Origin: Pseudochryseolinea flava
GTDB taxonomy: Bacteria > Bacteroidota > Bacteroidia > Cytophagales > Cyclobacteriaceae
Reading direction: 5' to 3'
DNA: 64,000 nucleotides
Assembly (NCBI RefSeq): GCF_003286915.1
Contig: NZ_QMFY01000020.1
Coordinates: 24,563-88,562 of the forward strand
The notes under the pieces: generated by a model
Told to the model about the DNA's origin: nothing
Database searches by the model: none
The model's input: the letters and a program-made list of their open reading frames with translations, nothing else
Shown here: piece after piece, positions 56,729 to 64,000 of the stretch
Layout: the number at the start of each line of letters is the position of its first letter
Position numbering within the stretch: the stretch's first letter is position 1
Made by a program: the position numbers and the translations under genes

Positions 56729-58597
56729 TTAATTCTTCTTCCGTTTTACCAACGGCTTTGTTTGCCAGTTTTTTTCCACAAAATCGTAATAATCTTTCAA
56801 CACATAAAATGCTTGCTTGCGTTTTCCTTCATGATCGTACAATCCCTTGTTGTTCCAGCCTTCTTGATAAACAGGGTTGTTTCTCCGCGGCGAACGAAAG
56901 TCATTCAAGATCCATGGCGACAGCCCAACGAAATTATCTGGCATTCTTTTCATCATGTTAACTTGCTCACGATAGTACCATGCTTGATACTCCTCCGACC
57001 ACCGCGTTAGACTATCACCGTGAAAACCTGCTAGTGCCTCTGCACCTGTTTCGCTGATGAACAATGGCTTATCGTATTTCACCTGCCACTGTGCTGTACG
57101 ACAATCGGACGGTAAACCTCCATACCAACCGAGATACTCATTCACTGAAACAATGTCTGTAAATTCACCTAGTGGATCGTCAATCATCTGTATGCCGTTA
57201 ACGTTATGAACTTCAAGTGCAGCAGATACAAGGCGACTATAATCCATTGCTTTCGCAAACTTCACCAAAGTACTCATGAATCTCGTCCTCTCCGGTGTTA
57301 CCGGCGTTTCATTTCCTACTGACCAAATTATTACCGATGCACGATTTTTATCTCTTGTGATCATGTCTTGTAACTGTTGTTTTGCCTTGTCCAACACCGC
57401 TGCACTTGTAAAGTCAATGGTCCAATACACAGGTATCTCCGACCATACCAAAATTCCCATCGAATCAGCCACCTGCACCATCTTTTCATTGTGTGGATAA
57501 TGTGCAAGGCGAACCATATTCGCATGCAGTGCTTTCGCTTTATTTAAAAGCTGAACGGCATCCGACACGCCGTTGGCTCTTCTAACTTGCTCCGGAATTT
57601 CCTCATGAATACAAATACCGCGCATGAATAAAGGCTTATCGTTCAATAATACTTGCTTACCAACGACTTGAATTTTCCTAAATCCAATCTTCTCTTTCAC
57701 AACATCTTCTCCCACGGTAATCACAACATCATAACGCTTTGGCGTTGTCGGTGACCATAGTTTTACACCCGGCAACTTAACTTCAAAACGAATCGTATCG
57801 CCCTGAATTTTCAACGGCTGTTTTATCTTTAACTCGGGAATTTCTACAACACCTTCACCCGTTCTTGCTCCACTCATGACAATCCATCCCTCCGCGGTGT
57901 GCTGCTTTACGTTACTATCGTGCTTTAGCGATACGACGTAATCTTGAATGAAAGTACTAGGCACACGAACTAAATGTACATCACGTGTGATACCACCGTA
58001 ATTCCACCAATCTGTATTGATTGTTGGTATCTCATCTTTGAATCGCTTGTTGTCTACTTTAATCACCAGAAAATTTTCCTTCTCGCGCAACATACCTTTG
58101 GGAATTTGAAAGTTGAAGGGCGTGAATCCTCCCTTGTGCGCACCGAGCTTCTTACCATTCAAATACACATCAGCGCGATAGTTCACCGCACCGAAATGAA
58201 GAAAAACTTTTTCATTACGACCGACCATTGGTGTATCGAAGGAACGTTTATACCATACGGTACCTTCATAATAGAGTAACTCCGGCTTCTGTGAGTTCCA
58301 GTCACCCGGAACATTAAGTGTGTATTGATCATTATAGCCGTGCTCCTTTCGGTCTGTTTTATTTTCAGGAACATCGCTATTCCAATATGCCTCTCTATCT
58401 TTTTCGTCACGCTCCTGCCATCTGTAATTGTAATATCCTGTTTCGTAGGGATCAATAATGTATTGCCATGTGCCATTCAAACTTTGACGTGCACGTCCGT
58501 AAATATTATTGATCAGGGCATCTTGCGCGTGTAAGTCCAATATTGGCAACAGCAATACCATGAAGCATACAGCATTGCGAGAAAGAAATCTATTCAT
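56729..58597 (-). CDS. GH2 beta-glucuronidase-like glycoside hydrolase
   Basis: 622 residues from the ATG at 58597, giving a clean signal peptide (FMVLLLPILDLHAQ); an ORF start 18 codons earlier has no signal-like start. GH2 sandwich domains (LNVPGDWN, YYEGTVWYKRSF, TDWWNYGGITRDVHLV) precede the barrel. Acid Glu430 is in SVGNE and nucleophile Glu516 in ISETGA. Residues 582-585 read NNKG, matching the NxKG motif that recognises glucuronate carboxylate in beta-glucuronidases. Probably removes terminal beta-glucuronic acid. Between BNR_4 (60 bases) and LacI. Confidence 0.9.
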   Translation of the reverse strand: MNRFLSRNAVCFMVLLLPILDLHAQDALINNIYGRARQSLNGTWQYIIDPYETGYYNYRWQERDEKDREAYWNSDVPENKTDRKEHGYNDQYTLNVPGDWNSQKPELLYYEGTVWYKRSFDTPMVGRNEKVFLHFGAVNYRADVYLNGKKLGAHKGGFTPFNFQIPKGMLREKENFLVIKVDNKRFKDEIPTINTDWWNYGGITRDVHLVRVPSTFIQDYVVSLKHDSNVKQHTAEGWIVMSGARTGEGVVEIPELKIKQPLKIQGDTIRFEVKLPGVKLWSPTTPKRYDVVITVGEDVVKEKIGFRKIQVVGKQVLLNDKPLFMRGICIHEEIPEQVRRANGVSDAVQLLNKAKALHANMVRLAHYPHNEKMVQVADSMGILVWSEIPVYWTIDFTSAAVLDKAKQQLQDMITRDKNRASVIIWSVGNETPVTPERTRFMSTLVKFAKAMDYSRLVSAALEVHNVNGIQMIDDPLGEFTDIVSVNEYLGWYGGLPSDCRTAQWQVKYDKPLFISETGAEALAGFHGDSLTRWSEEYQAWYYREQVNMMKRMPDNFVGLSPWILNDFRSPRRNNPVYQEGWNNKGLYDHEGKRKQAFYVLKDYYDFVEKNWQTKPLVKRKKN

Positions 58598-58657
58598 CGT
58601 GTCTTTAAGATAATTAATGTAAGTCAAGTCCACCGGCAAACAAAACGCCAACGTAAT

Positions 58658-60016
58658 CTATTGACGATTCACCTCGAGCACGCGTACTGGTTGCGCTGGG
58701 ATAGCAACGGATTTTTCACCAGAGCCTTGCGCAACTTTTTGCACGTAGAAATGAAGGATGTTTTGCGTTCGCCAAAGCTCAGTATCGTACGATGGTTCCC
58801 AACGATCAAGAGAATGACGTGTGAGCTCAGTAATCTCCCACTGAAAATCTCTCACGGAAGCTTGTGCCATAACAGCCTTACCTCCGAAATCTTCATCACG
58901 AAAAATTACGACGAGCTTCTGCCTTAAATCATCAAATAATACCTGCGGCCTGCTAACAGGTATACTACGCGAACCGGCACCACTCAAGCTAAAGTCTGTC
59001 TTACGAAAACCCACCCGCGTTGAATACCAATGATTTTTTTTAAGATAGTGCACATAGAATTGTGGCGCGGAGTCGCCCGGCTTTCGGTAATAGGTTACCG
59101 TGTAAGGATTATCACTAGCATCTGTTATTATCGAGGTTTGGTTGATTAGGTCACTCTTCTCAGGAATGCTAGCCATACGTTCCGCCGACACCTCACGAAT
59201 CGGAAGCACATACGCCTTACCCGACGAATTGCGCCACGTCTTACCTTCATCTTCCGATTTCGCATACAATAGATCGTGGTTCGACTCAACATTACTTGTC
59301 TCTCGCCACACCCACGAAACATGAATTGTACCTTTACCACTTACACACAATTGCCAATATGCATTCCGTTTCCCTTCACCGTCTATCAAATTACTTTGCA
59401 CGCGGTCCCAACGCCTCGCGCTCGCATCGTAGCGATTCATCACCATGTTTCCATTTCCCGACGCACCATCACGATAGACAAACAGTAAATTCCCATTGCG
59501 CAAGCGATAAAACTCTGGATATGTTACGTTGGTTTCGTCTTGACCGATCATCGACACCTTGTCGCCCATATCCAGTGATTCCGGCACCTTACTCACGCAG
59601 TAATTGAGATGGTTGCCATGATGATCCCACGCCATGTGAATATAGCCCAACGCATCAACGCCAATAGCGATCACGTTGTGCGCATCCGCGACATTCCCTG
59701 TATAGCGTGTGCGAACAATCTCCCAGTCATTTGACGTCAGTTTCCGTTTAGCCAAAACCACGGCCGCTGTGGAGTCATAAAACGCAACGTACTGATATTC
59801 GTTATGCGAAACGATTGAGTTACGTCGAAAGATGGTAGCGTTTACACTCGTCTGCGACCAACCTTTTGCGATGGTAATTTCCTTCGTGGCAATCGCTTGT
59901 CCATGCACCACATGTATGGTGACGACCAAAAAAGCGATCATGAATCCGATACGCTTGCACGTAGAAAGTTGCAGGAAGATACGCCCAACACCTGATTTGA
60001 AATTTAATTGCATCAT
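58658..60016 (-). CDS. BNR_4 beta-propeller protein, candidate polysaccharide lyase or rhamnosidase
   Basis: 452 residues; ATG at 60016 preferred over a GTG at 60028. A signal segment is present later (IGFMIAFLVVTIHVVHGQ), so a start at residue 26 is also possible. The seven-bladed BNR_4 fold is marked by VNATIFRRNSIVSHNEYQYV, AHNVIAIGVDALGYIHMAWD and the His-rich HHGNHLNY. BNR_4 families include ulvan lyases PL24/PL25, the L-rhamnose-glucuronate lyase PL27 and GH145. GH105 in the locus suggests a lyase, but I cannot assign the family by eye. First gene of its operon. Confidence 0.75.
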   Translation of the reverse strand: MMQLNFKSGVGRIFLQLSTCKRIGFMIAFLVVTIHVVHGQAIATKEITIAKGWSQTSVNATIFRRNSIVSHNEYQYVAFYDSTAAVVLAKRKLTSNDWEIVRTRYTGNVADAHNVIAIGVDALGYIHMAWDHHGNHLNYCVSKVPESLDMGDKVSMIGQDETNVTYPEFYRLRNGNLLFVYRDGASGNGNMVMNRYDASARRWDRVQSNLIDGEGKRNAYWQLCVSGKGTIHVSWVWRETSNVESNHDLLYAKSEDEGKTWRNSSGKAYVLPIREVSAERMASIPEKSDLINQTSIITDASDNPYTVTYYRKPGDSAPQFYVHYLKKNHWYSTRVGFRKTDFSLSGAGSRSIPVSRPQVLFDDLRQKLVVIFRDEDFGGKAVMAQASVRDFQWEITELTRHSLDRWEPSYDTELWRTQNILHFYVQKVAQGSGEKSVAIPAQPVRVLEVNRQ

Positions 60017-60087
60017 TTGATTAAACACGGGATAGATAAAAAAATGCGAATGCTATCTTCAAATTTCAAAGAATTTTACGGTAATCA

Positions 60088-60126
60088 AGGGGTACAAATC
60101 GATTAAAAAGGGGGACAGATAGACAT
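60088..60126 (-). promoter_or_regulatory. Composite regulatory element, copy 3 (upstream of BNR_4 operon)
   Basis: On the minus strand: ATGTCTA, 5 bases, CCCCC, 17 bases, CCCCT; same geometry as copies 1 and 2, with the distal C5 box reduced to C4. About 70 bases before the ATG at 60016. A possible weak LacI-type site (AACGTT, 60236-60241) is further upstream. Confidence 0.68.
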
Positions 60127-60277
60127 TTATATATGATCGTGAATGGAGCAGTCCATTATTGGTGCTTATCCACCACATGGGTTACAAACAGGAAATGGTG
60201 GTATGGCGGCTGACGCGATTGGACACTTCAATTATAACGTTTTAAAATGCATCATATTTGTTCGTGTTTGCATCGCA

Positions 60278-60395
60278 CACGCCATCGCACAATACCAACA
60301 AGACAGCGATGTTGCGCGCGGATGGCGTGAGTGATAATCTGGGCTGTGTTGTTGGTGTTGCGCGCGGATGGTGGGAAGGAAAACACCAACAACAC
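60278..60395. repeat. REP-like hairpin pair beside the transposase
   Basis: Hairpin A: CACGCCATC (60278-60286) pairs with GATGGCGTG (60321-60329). Hairpin B: GTGTTGTTGGTGTT (60346-60359) pairs with AACACCAACAACAC (60382-60395), a perfect 14-bp stem. GTTGCGCGCGGATGG is repeated directly at 60311-60325 and 60357-60371. Hairpin B ends at the base before the transposase stop codon. Confidence 0.7.
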
Positions 60396-60920
60396 TCACC
60401 CATCCACGTGCGTAAGGAAATCCCATCCTCGATCATTATAACGATAAAACCGCGCGCTTGAAAAATGATAGTCCTTACACGTATCGCACATCTGTGCTTT
60501 CACTGGATTATTATGAATGTAATTTATTTTTTGCCACAATCGTGGACCTGACCATAGGGGAATGTTCCAAGAATTACGTTCCCATACTTGATATTTTCGG
60601 TCCTTTGCATTGACCTCTAAATGTTCCAGTGGAGCATTCTCCGTCCGTAGTAATTTCAAAATACGCTGCGATGTATACTTCAACATATCGCGTTGTACAT
60701 CCGGACGCTCTTGCTTTCCGAGTATCTGCCAGATCATGTGAAAATGATTGTCCATAATCACAAAGGCGAATACACGAATGCGACCGATCTTCGTCAGATA
60801 TCGTATGCTATCAATGATTATTAACTTGACCCGCGGGTCTTTTAAAACTGCATTCCAATTCAAACAAGTTACAGTAAGGAACTCGGCGTGACGCCTAGCT
60901 TCGTAATTTTCATGAGTCAT
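60396..60920 (-). CDS. REP-associated tyrosine transposase (RAYT, IS200-like Y1 family)
   Basis: 174 residues from the ATG at 60920; a TTG two codons earlier is unlikely. The HUH motif is NHFHMIWQ, with the C-terminal YIHNNPVKAQMCDTCKDYHF and SSARFYRYND typical of RAYTs. The likely nucleophile Tyr is in LKYTSQRILKLL. RAYTs nick and join single-stranded REP hairpins and are usually single-copy housekeeping-like genes. Here two REP-like hairpins abut its 3' end, supporting the assignment. Confidence 0.88.
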   Translation of the reverse strand: MTHENYEARRHAEFLTVTCLNWNAVLKDPRVKLIIIDSIRYLTKIGRIRVFAFVIMDNHFHMIWQILGKQERPDVQRDMLKYTSQRILKLLRTENAPLEHLEVNAKDRKYQVWERNSWNIPLWSGPRLWQKINYIHNNPVKAQMCDTCKDYHFSSARFYRYNDRGWDFLTHVDG

Positions 60921-61104
60921 ACACAACGGGTAAAGGATATATACAAATTACACATTTGTTCATGGCCACGAAATACCCATCACAATTGTTGCCGTTTACA
61001 CCGTCTATGCTGTCGAGAACACCGGTAATAAAATCTACATGCAGGATTTTCCGTACACGACGAACACGTTTAGTATTATTCCAAGTTTTGAATAATTTAC
61101 CAAC

Positions 61105-61827
61105 ATGAAAAAACTTACTATTTCTTTTTTACTGTCGATGTTGTTCGTGGTGACGTATGGACAAGACGTTGAACTATTGGTGCAGGGCAACACGCTTCAG
61201 CGCGTAGGTATAAACGTTCCATTTCATTTTATCCACAACAAGATCGACACGGCGAAGCTCGCCTTTATTGGAACATTTCGTGCCTATGGCAACAATAATA
61301 ACGGCACAATAGAAAACTTGTACAATACCATTCAAAAAGAGTCTAAGAAAAGTGGTGCAAACTGTTTTAAGCTGATCAAAGTAACGCGCGCGCAAGGAAG
61401 TCGTCAAGCTGAACTCATCCTTGAAACATATTATGCGGATATGCCTACACTGTCGGCCAATAGCGACTTAAAGGAGAAGAACGTTGTGTATATTTTTTCT
61501 AGTGAACGCAAATCCACCGACAAGACAACGAGTTTCAAAGTCGACAACGTAAAGAAAGAACTTGAAGGCGGTAAATACCTTCGCTATACCTTGGCACCGG
61601 ACGGAGAAATCAAAATTTCCAAAGGAGGTATGGCAGGATCGTCGATGACCTTTACCGGAGAACAGAATCGTACCGCGATTTATGTAAGCTTAGGTGGCTT
61701 CGGATTAGCGCCCGGCGTTTCCCCTCCTGGAGGTGGCGTCGCACTTTCATTCAACGCCGGTAAAGTAAACAGAATGGATAGTGCCTTTGGCGAACTGCTC
61801 ACCAACGCATTGGAAAGAGCAGAATAA
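61105..61827 (+). CDS. Secreted protein of unknown function
   Basis: 240 residues with a signal peptide (ISFLLSMLFVVTYGQ). No family recognised. The first half contains TIENLYNTIQKESKKSGANC and a strand pair; the C-terminus is Gly/Pro-rich (LGGFGLAPGVSPPGGGVALS). Monocistronic. Confidence 0.6.
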   Translation: MKKLTISFLLSMLFVVTYGQDVELLVQGNTLQRVGINVPFHFIHNKIDTAKLAFIGTFRAYGNNNNGTIENLYNTIQKESKKSGANCFKLIKVTRAQGSRQAELILETYYADMPTLSANSDLKEKNVVYIFSSERKSTDKTTSFKVDNVKKELEGGKYLRYTLAPDGEIKISKGGMAGSSMTFTGEQNRTAIYVSLGGFGLAPGVSPPGGGVALSFNAGKVNRMDSAFGELLTNALERAE

Positions 61828-61981
61828 TTCAATTACTTTTTTCGTTCCTGCTGCGCTTTGCACCAAAATCCATTGCGCTGGAAACATCATGGTTTGTGCC
61901 GTTATTTGAATGACTACAAAAAATACTAACGAGAGTGCTGCAATTGATTTGTTCAAGCGAGGAATACACGTGTCTTGGAAA

Positions 61982-62353
61982 TTACTGTTCACTTCTTTGA
62001 AGATTGAATACTGTACCCGCGGGATCTTGAATCCAATGCATATTTTCTGGAAGTTCTTCAATTTCGTCACAAGTTTCTACGCCGTTAGATAGAAGGTAAT
62101 TTGTAGCTTCTTCTACATTCGGTACGGTAAGCTGCAACCACGTTTCCGAGTGCGTGTAATTGTCTACGCAATCGAGCCAAATGACATTGTTGCCGAACTT
62201 CACTTCATGTGTTCTTGAAACGGTTGGATTATCGAGTGGTTTTTCGGTTACCTCCAATTTTAAAACATCGCGATAAAAGACAACCGTTTTTTCGTATTTA
62301 CTCTTAGGGATCTTAATGGCAATATTAATGCCCGCTTGAAATTTAGGATGCAT
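61982..62353 (-). CDS. VOC superfamily protein (glyoxalase/bleomycin-resistance-like)
   Basis: 123 residues. Two paired beta-alpha-beta-beta-beta units: INIAIKIPKSKYEKTVVFYR, then EVKFGNNVIWLDCVDNY, WLQLTVPNVEEATNYLLSNG and the C-terminal WIQDPAGTVFNLQRSEQ. The metal-ligand pattern is incomplete, so a dioxygenase or glyoxalase role is uncertain. Confidence 0.85.
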   Translation of the reverse strand: MHPKFQAGINIAIKIPKSKYEKTVVFYRDVLKLEVTEKPLDNPTVSRTHEVKFGNNVIWLDCVDNYTHSETWLQLTVPNVEEATNYLLSNGVETCDEIEELPENMHWIQDPAGTVFNLQRSEQ

Positions 62354-63051
62354 GCTTATTTTGTTTTTATATTTTTCACATCGTTTGAAAAAATATCGAC
62401 TGACTGCTTATTACGGCCTTCACGATATTCCCTGCAGGTCATTGCCACTTTTTCGTTTTATCATTCCCCCAATAATACCAACAGCGTCTTTACTTATCAA
62501 ATAAACAACGACATGTCTACACGTTGCAGCATAAATTTCCAGATATCTTATTTATTCGGCGTAAGACTGCTTCAGTAAATTCACCTTCTTCAGTGACAAC
62601 TTGGGACAATCAACCAATAGCCAGTCATAACCACAGCGGAGAAGCCTAACCCACTTCACCAATCATCCTGGCTTCATCCGATAGAGTAGGTATAGATGTT
62701 CTCCATATGCGCCCAGTAGTTCTCCCATCGGTCTATAGATGTTCATTCATGGTTGTATGATTAATTTACATGTTTCTCCCAATGTTACTTCATTGCGCAC
62801 CCATTATTCTCCATATTCCACCAGTAAAACACTAGTATTTGTTTCATAGAATGCATCGTTTATAAAGCAAATGGGCCAGTTTCACTGAAGGATCACTGCA
62901 CGTTGATTGAAGCGGTTGCTACGTTGGAGGCAACACCCTGCAAGTTCCTCGTGTTCGGATTTTTATTTTGTAAATAATCTATCGCCGTTCAGCACATTTT
63001 CAATTTTCGGTCTTATTTCTTGTATTCTTTTATCAAATTGCGACCTCATCA
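62354..63051. other. Gene-free stretch before the HAD phosphatase
   Basis: About 700 bases. Short frames read as noise. An 11-bp direct repeat TATAGATGTTC is at 62691 and 62734. I see no RNA gene or clear promoter. Confidence 0.5.
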
Positions 63052-63849
63052 ATGTATATGGATTTTTCAAACGTAAAACTCGTAGCCTCCGACATGGATG
63101 GCACACTACTCAATACAAAACACGAACTAAGCCCAGACTTCTTTCCCATATTTGAGCGCATGCGCGCAAAAGGTATTATGTTCTGTGCTGCTAGTGGAAG
63201 GCAATATCAAAATCTATACACTTGCTTCCCTGGGATTCAGAACGAAATTATTTTCATCGCGGAGAACGGCAGCTATGTGATGTATCAAAACAAAGAACTG
63301 CATGTACAAGCCATGGATCGCGAGGTTACGCACCATCTATTAAAGCGTACAAAAGAACTTCCTGATGTGCTCACCATTCTTTGTGGAAAGAAAAGCGCTT
63401 ACATCGATAACGCCAATCCAAACTTTGTTGAGCGTCTGTCGATGTATTATGCCGAATATGCGATCGTGGACAATCTGCTCAACGTTGAAGACGACGAATA
63501 TCTAAAGATCGCTATCTGTGATTTATCTGGCGCCGAGCAAAACACCTATCCGCATTTTAGAGAATACCAAAATGATTTACAGGTGAAGATCTCTGGAAAT
63601 GTATGGCTCGACCTATCGCATAAGCTTGCACACAAAGGGCGTGCGTTGGATATTGTTCAAAAGAGATTCGGCATCGACCGCGAGCACACCATGGTATTCG
63701 GCGATTACCTTAACGATGTTGAAATGATGGGAGAAGCTCATTTCAGTTTTGCCATGGAAAATGCTCACCCGGAAGTCAAGAAAGTTGCCAAGTTCACGAC
63801 ATTGGACAACAACAACAACGGTGTATTACGTGTGTTGGAGAAGTTGTGA
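63052..63849 (+). CDS. Cof-type HAD-IIB family phosphatase
   Basis: 265 residues. Motif I is VASDMDGTLLNT near residues 11-22, with the C2-type cap, motif III Lys in SHKLAHKGRAL, and motif IV GDYLNDVEMM. Such enzymes dephosphorylate sugar phosphates or flavin intermediates; the substrate is unknown. The first ATG (63052) and one two codons later (63058) are both possible. Confidence 0.93.
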   Translation: MYMDFSNVKLVASDMDGTLLNTKHELSPDFFPIFERMRAKGIMFCAASGRQYQNLYTCFPGIQNEIIFIAENGSYVMYQNKELHVQAMDREVTHHLLKRTKELPDVLTILCGKKSAYIDNANPNFVERLSMYYAEYAIVDNLLNVEDDEYLKIAICDLSGAEQNTYPHFREYQNDLQVKISGNVWLDLSHKLAHKGRALDIVQKRFGIDREHTMVFGDYLNDVEMMGEAHFSFAMENAHPEVKKVAKFTTLDNNNNGVLRVLEKL

Positions 63850-63882
63850 TACCCATCAATAAGCCCTAATAAGAAAAAAGAG

Positions 63883-63914
63883 GCCGTCTCAAAAGTCATG
63901 AGGCGGCTTTTTTT
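63883..63914 (+). terminator. Intrinsic terminator after the HAD gene
   Basis: GCCGTCTCA pairs with TGAGGCGGC (one G-U) around a 7-base loop, followed by TTTTTTT. Confidence 0.88.
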
Positions 63915-64000
63915 GTTTTTTTTGGGTTAATCTAGTTTGAAAAATGTAGGCGCGTGAAATCTTCGTCACTCATGCGGTCGCTTTTGCAAGATTGTGCGCT

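Noticed and set aside
60278..60395. Possible intrinsic terminator of the transposase gene
   Set aside because: Two hairpins with a shared GC-rich repeat and no T-run fit REP-like structure better.

Overview
The window looks like chromosomal DNA of a Bacteroidota bacterium, most likely order Cytophagales (a Chryseolinea/Ohtaekwangia-like soil or plant-litter degrader; the genus is an inference). The evidence is two SusC/SusD pairs, an ECF sigma/FecR pair, a 1372-residue hybrid two-component regulator, C-terminal type IX secretion (T9SS) sorting tails, an Hc1-like histone and a DUF3667 protein. I saw no rRNA, tRNA or CRISPR array.

Layout: 0-4.3 kb holds the 3' part of a membrane-anchored kelch/SARP-like regulator and a GH95 alpha-L-fucosidase. 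4.5-8.1 kb holds an ABC-type permease with a PadR regulator and a coupled pair of small proteins (YwbE, VF530). 8.7-15.6 kb is a sigma/FecR/SusC/SusD surface-signalling and uptake locus. 15.6-29.5 kb is mixed: two HxlR regulators facing a hydrolase and a DoxX protein, two T9SS-exported multidomain proteins that share a nearly duplicated discoidin domain, an AraC remnant, a coupled pair of unknown proteins sharing a domain, and a SUKH-like protein. 29.5-35.2 kb has a PHP-like secreted protein abutting a GH43, then a YfiR/histidine-kinase pair. 35.5-37.9 kb is a TonB-dependent receptor gene broken twice. 38-40.5 kb holds small proteins.

40.5-60.1 kb is a polysaccharide utilisation locus (PUL) on the minus strand, arranged as three transcription units: SusC-SusD-GH105-DUF2264-HTCS-GH43; a GH43-like/ricin-lectin enzyme; and a BNR_4 propeller protein-GH2-LacI. 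Upstream of each unit is the same composite DNA element with identical spacing (two C5 boxes 22 bp apart and an ATGTCTA box), which I propose is the binding site of the locus's own hybrid regulator. A LacI-type operator pair lies directly beside one of them. The enzymes centre on glucuronate chemistry (GH2 with an NxKG glucuronide motif, GH105, DUF2264/GH154-like, BNR_4 lyase-like) plus beta-galactan and arabinose-type GH43s, and there is no sulfatase. This suggests a plant arabinogalactan-type substrate, but that is inference.

The right end holds a REP-associated transposase abutting two REP-like hairpins, a secreted hypothetical protein, a VOC protein, a roughly 700 bp gene-free stretch and a HAD phosphatase. 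Two separate genes (TonB receptor, GH43-ricin) carry a one-base loss in a short G/C run, so either decay or assembly error must be considered.
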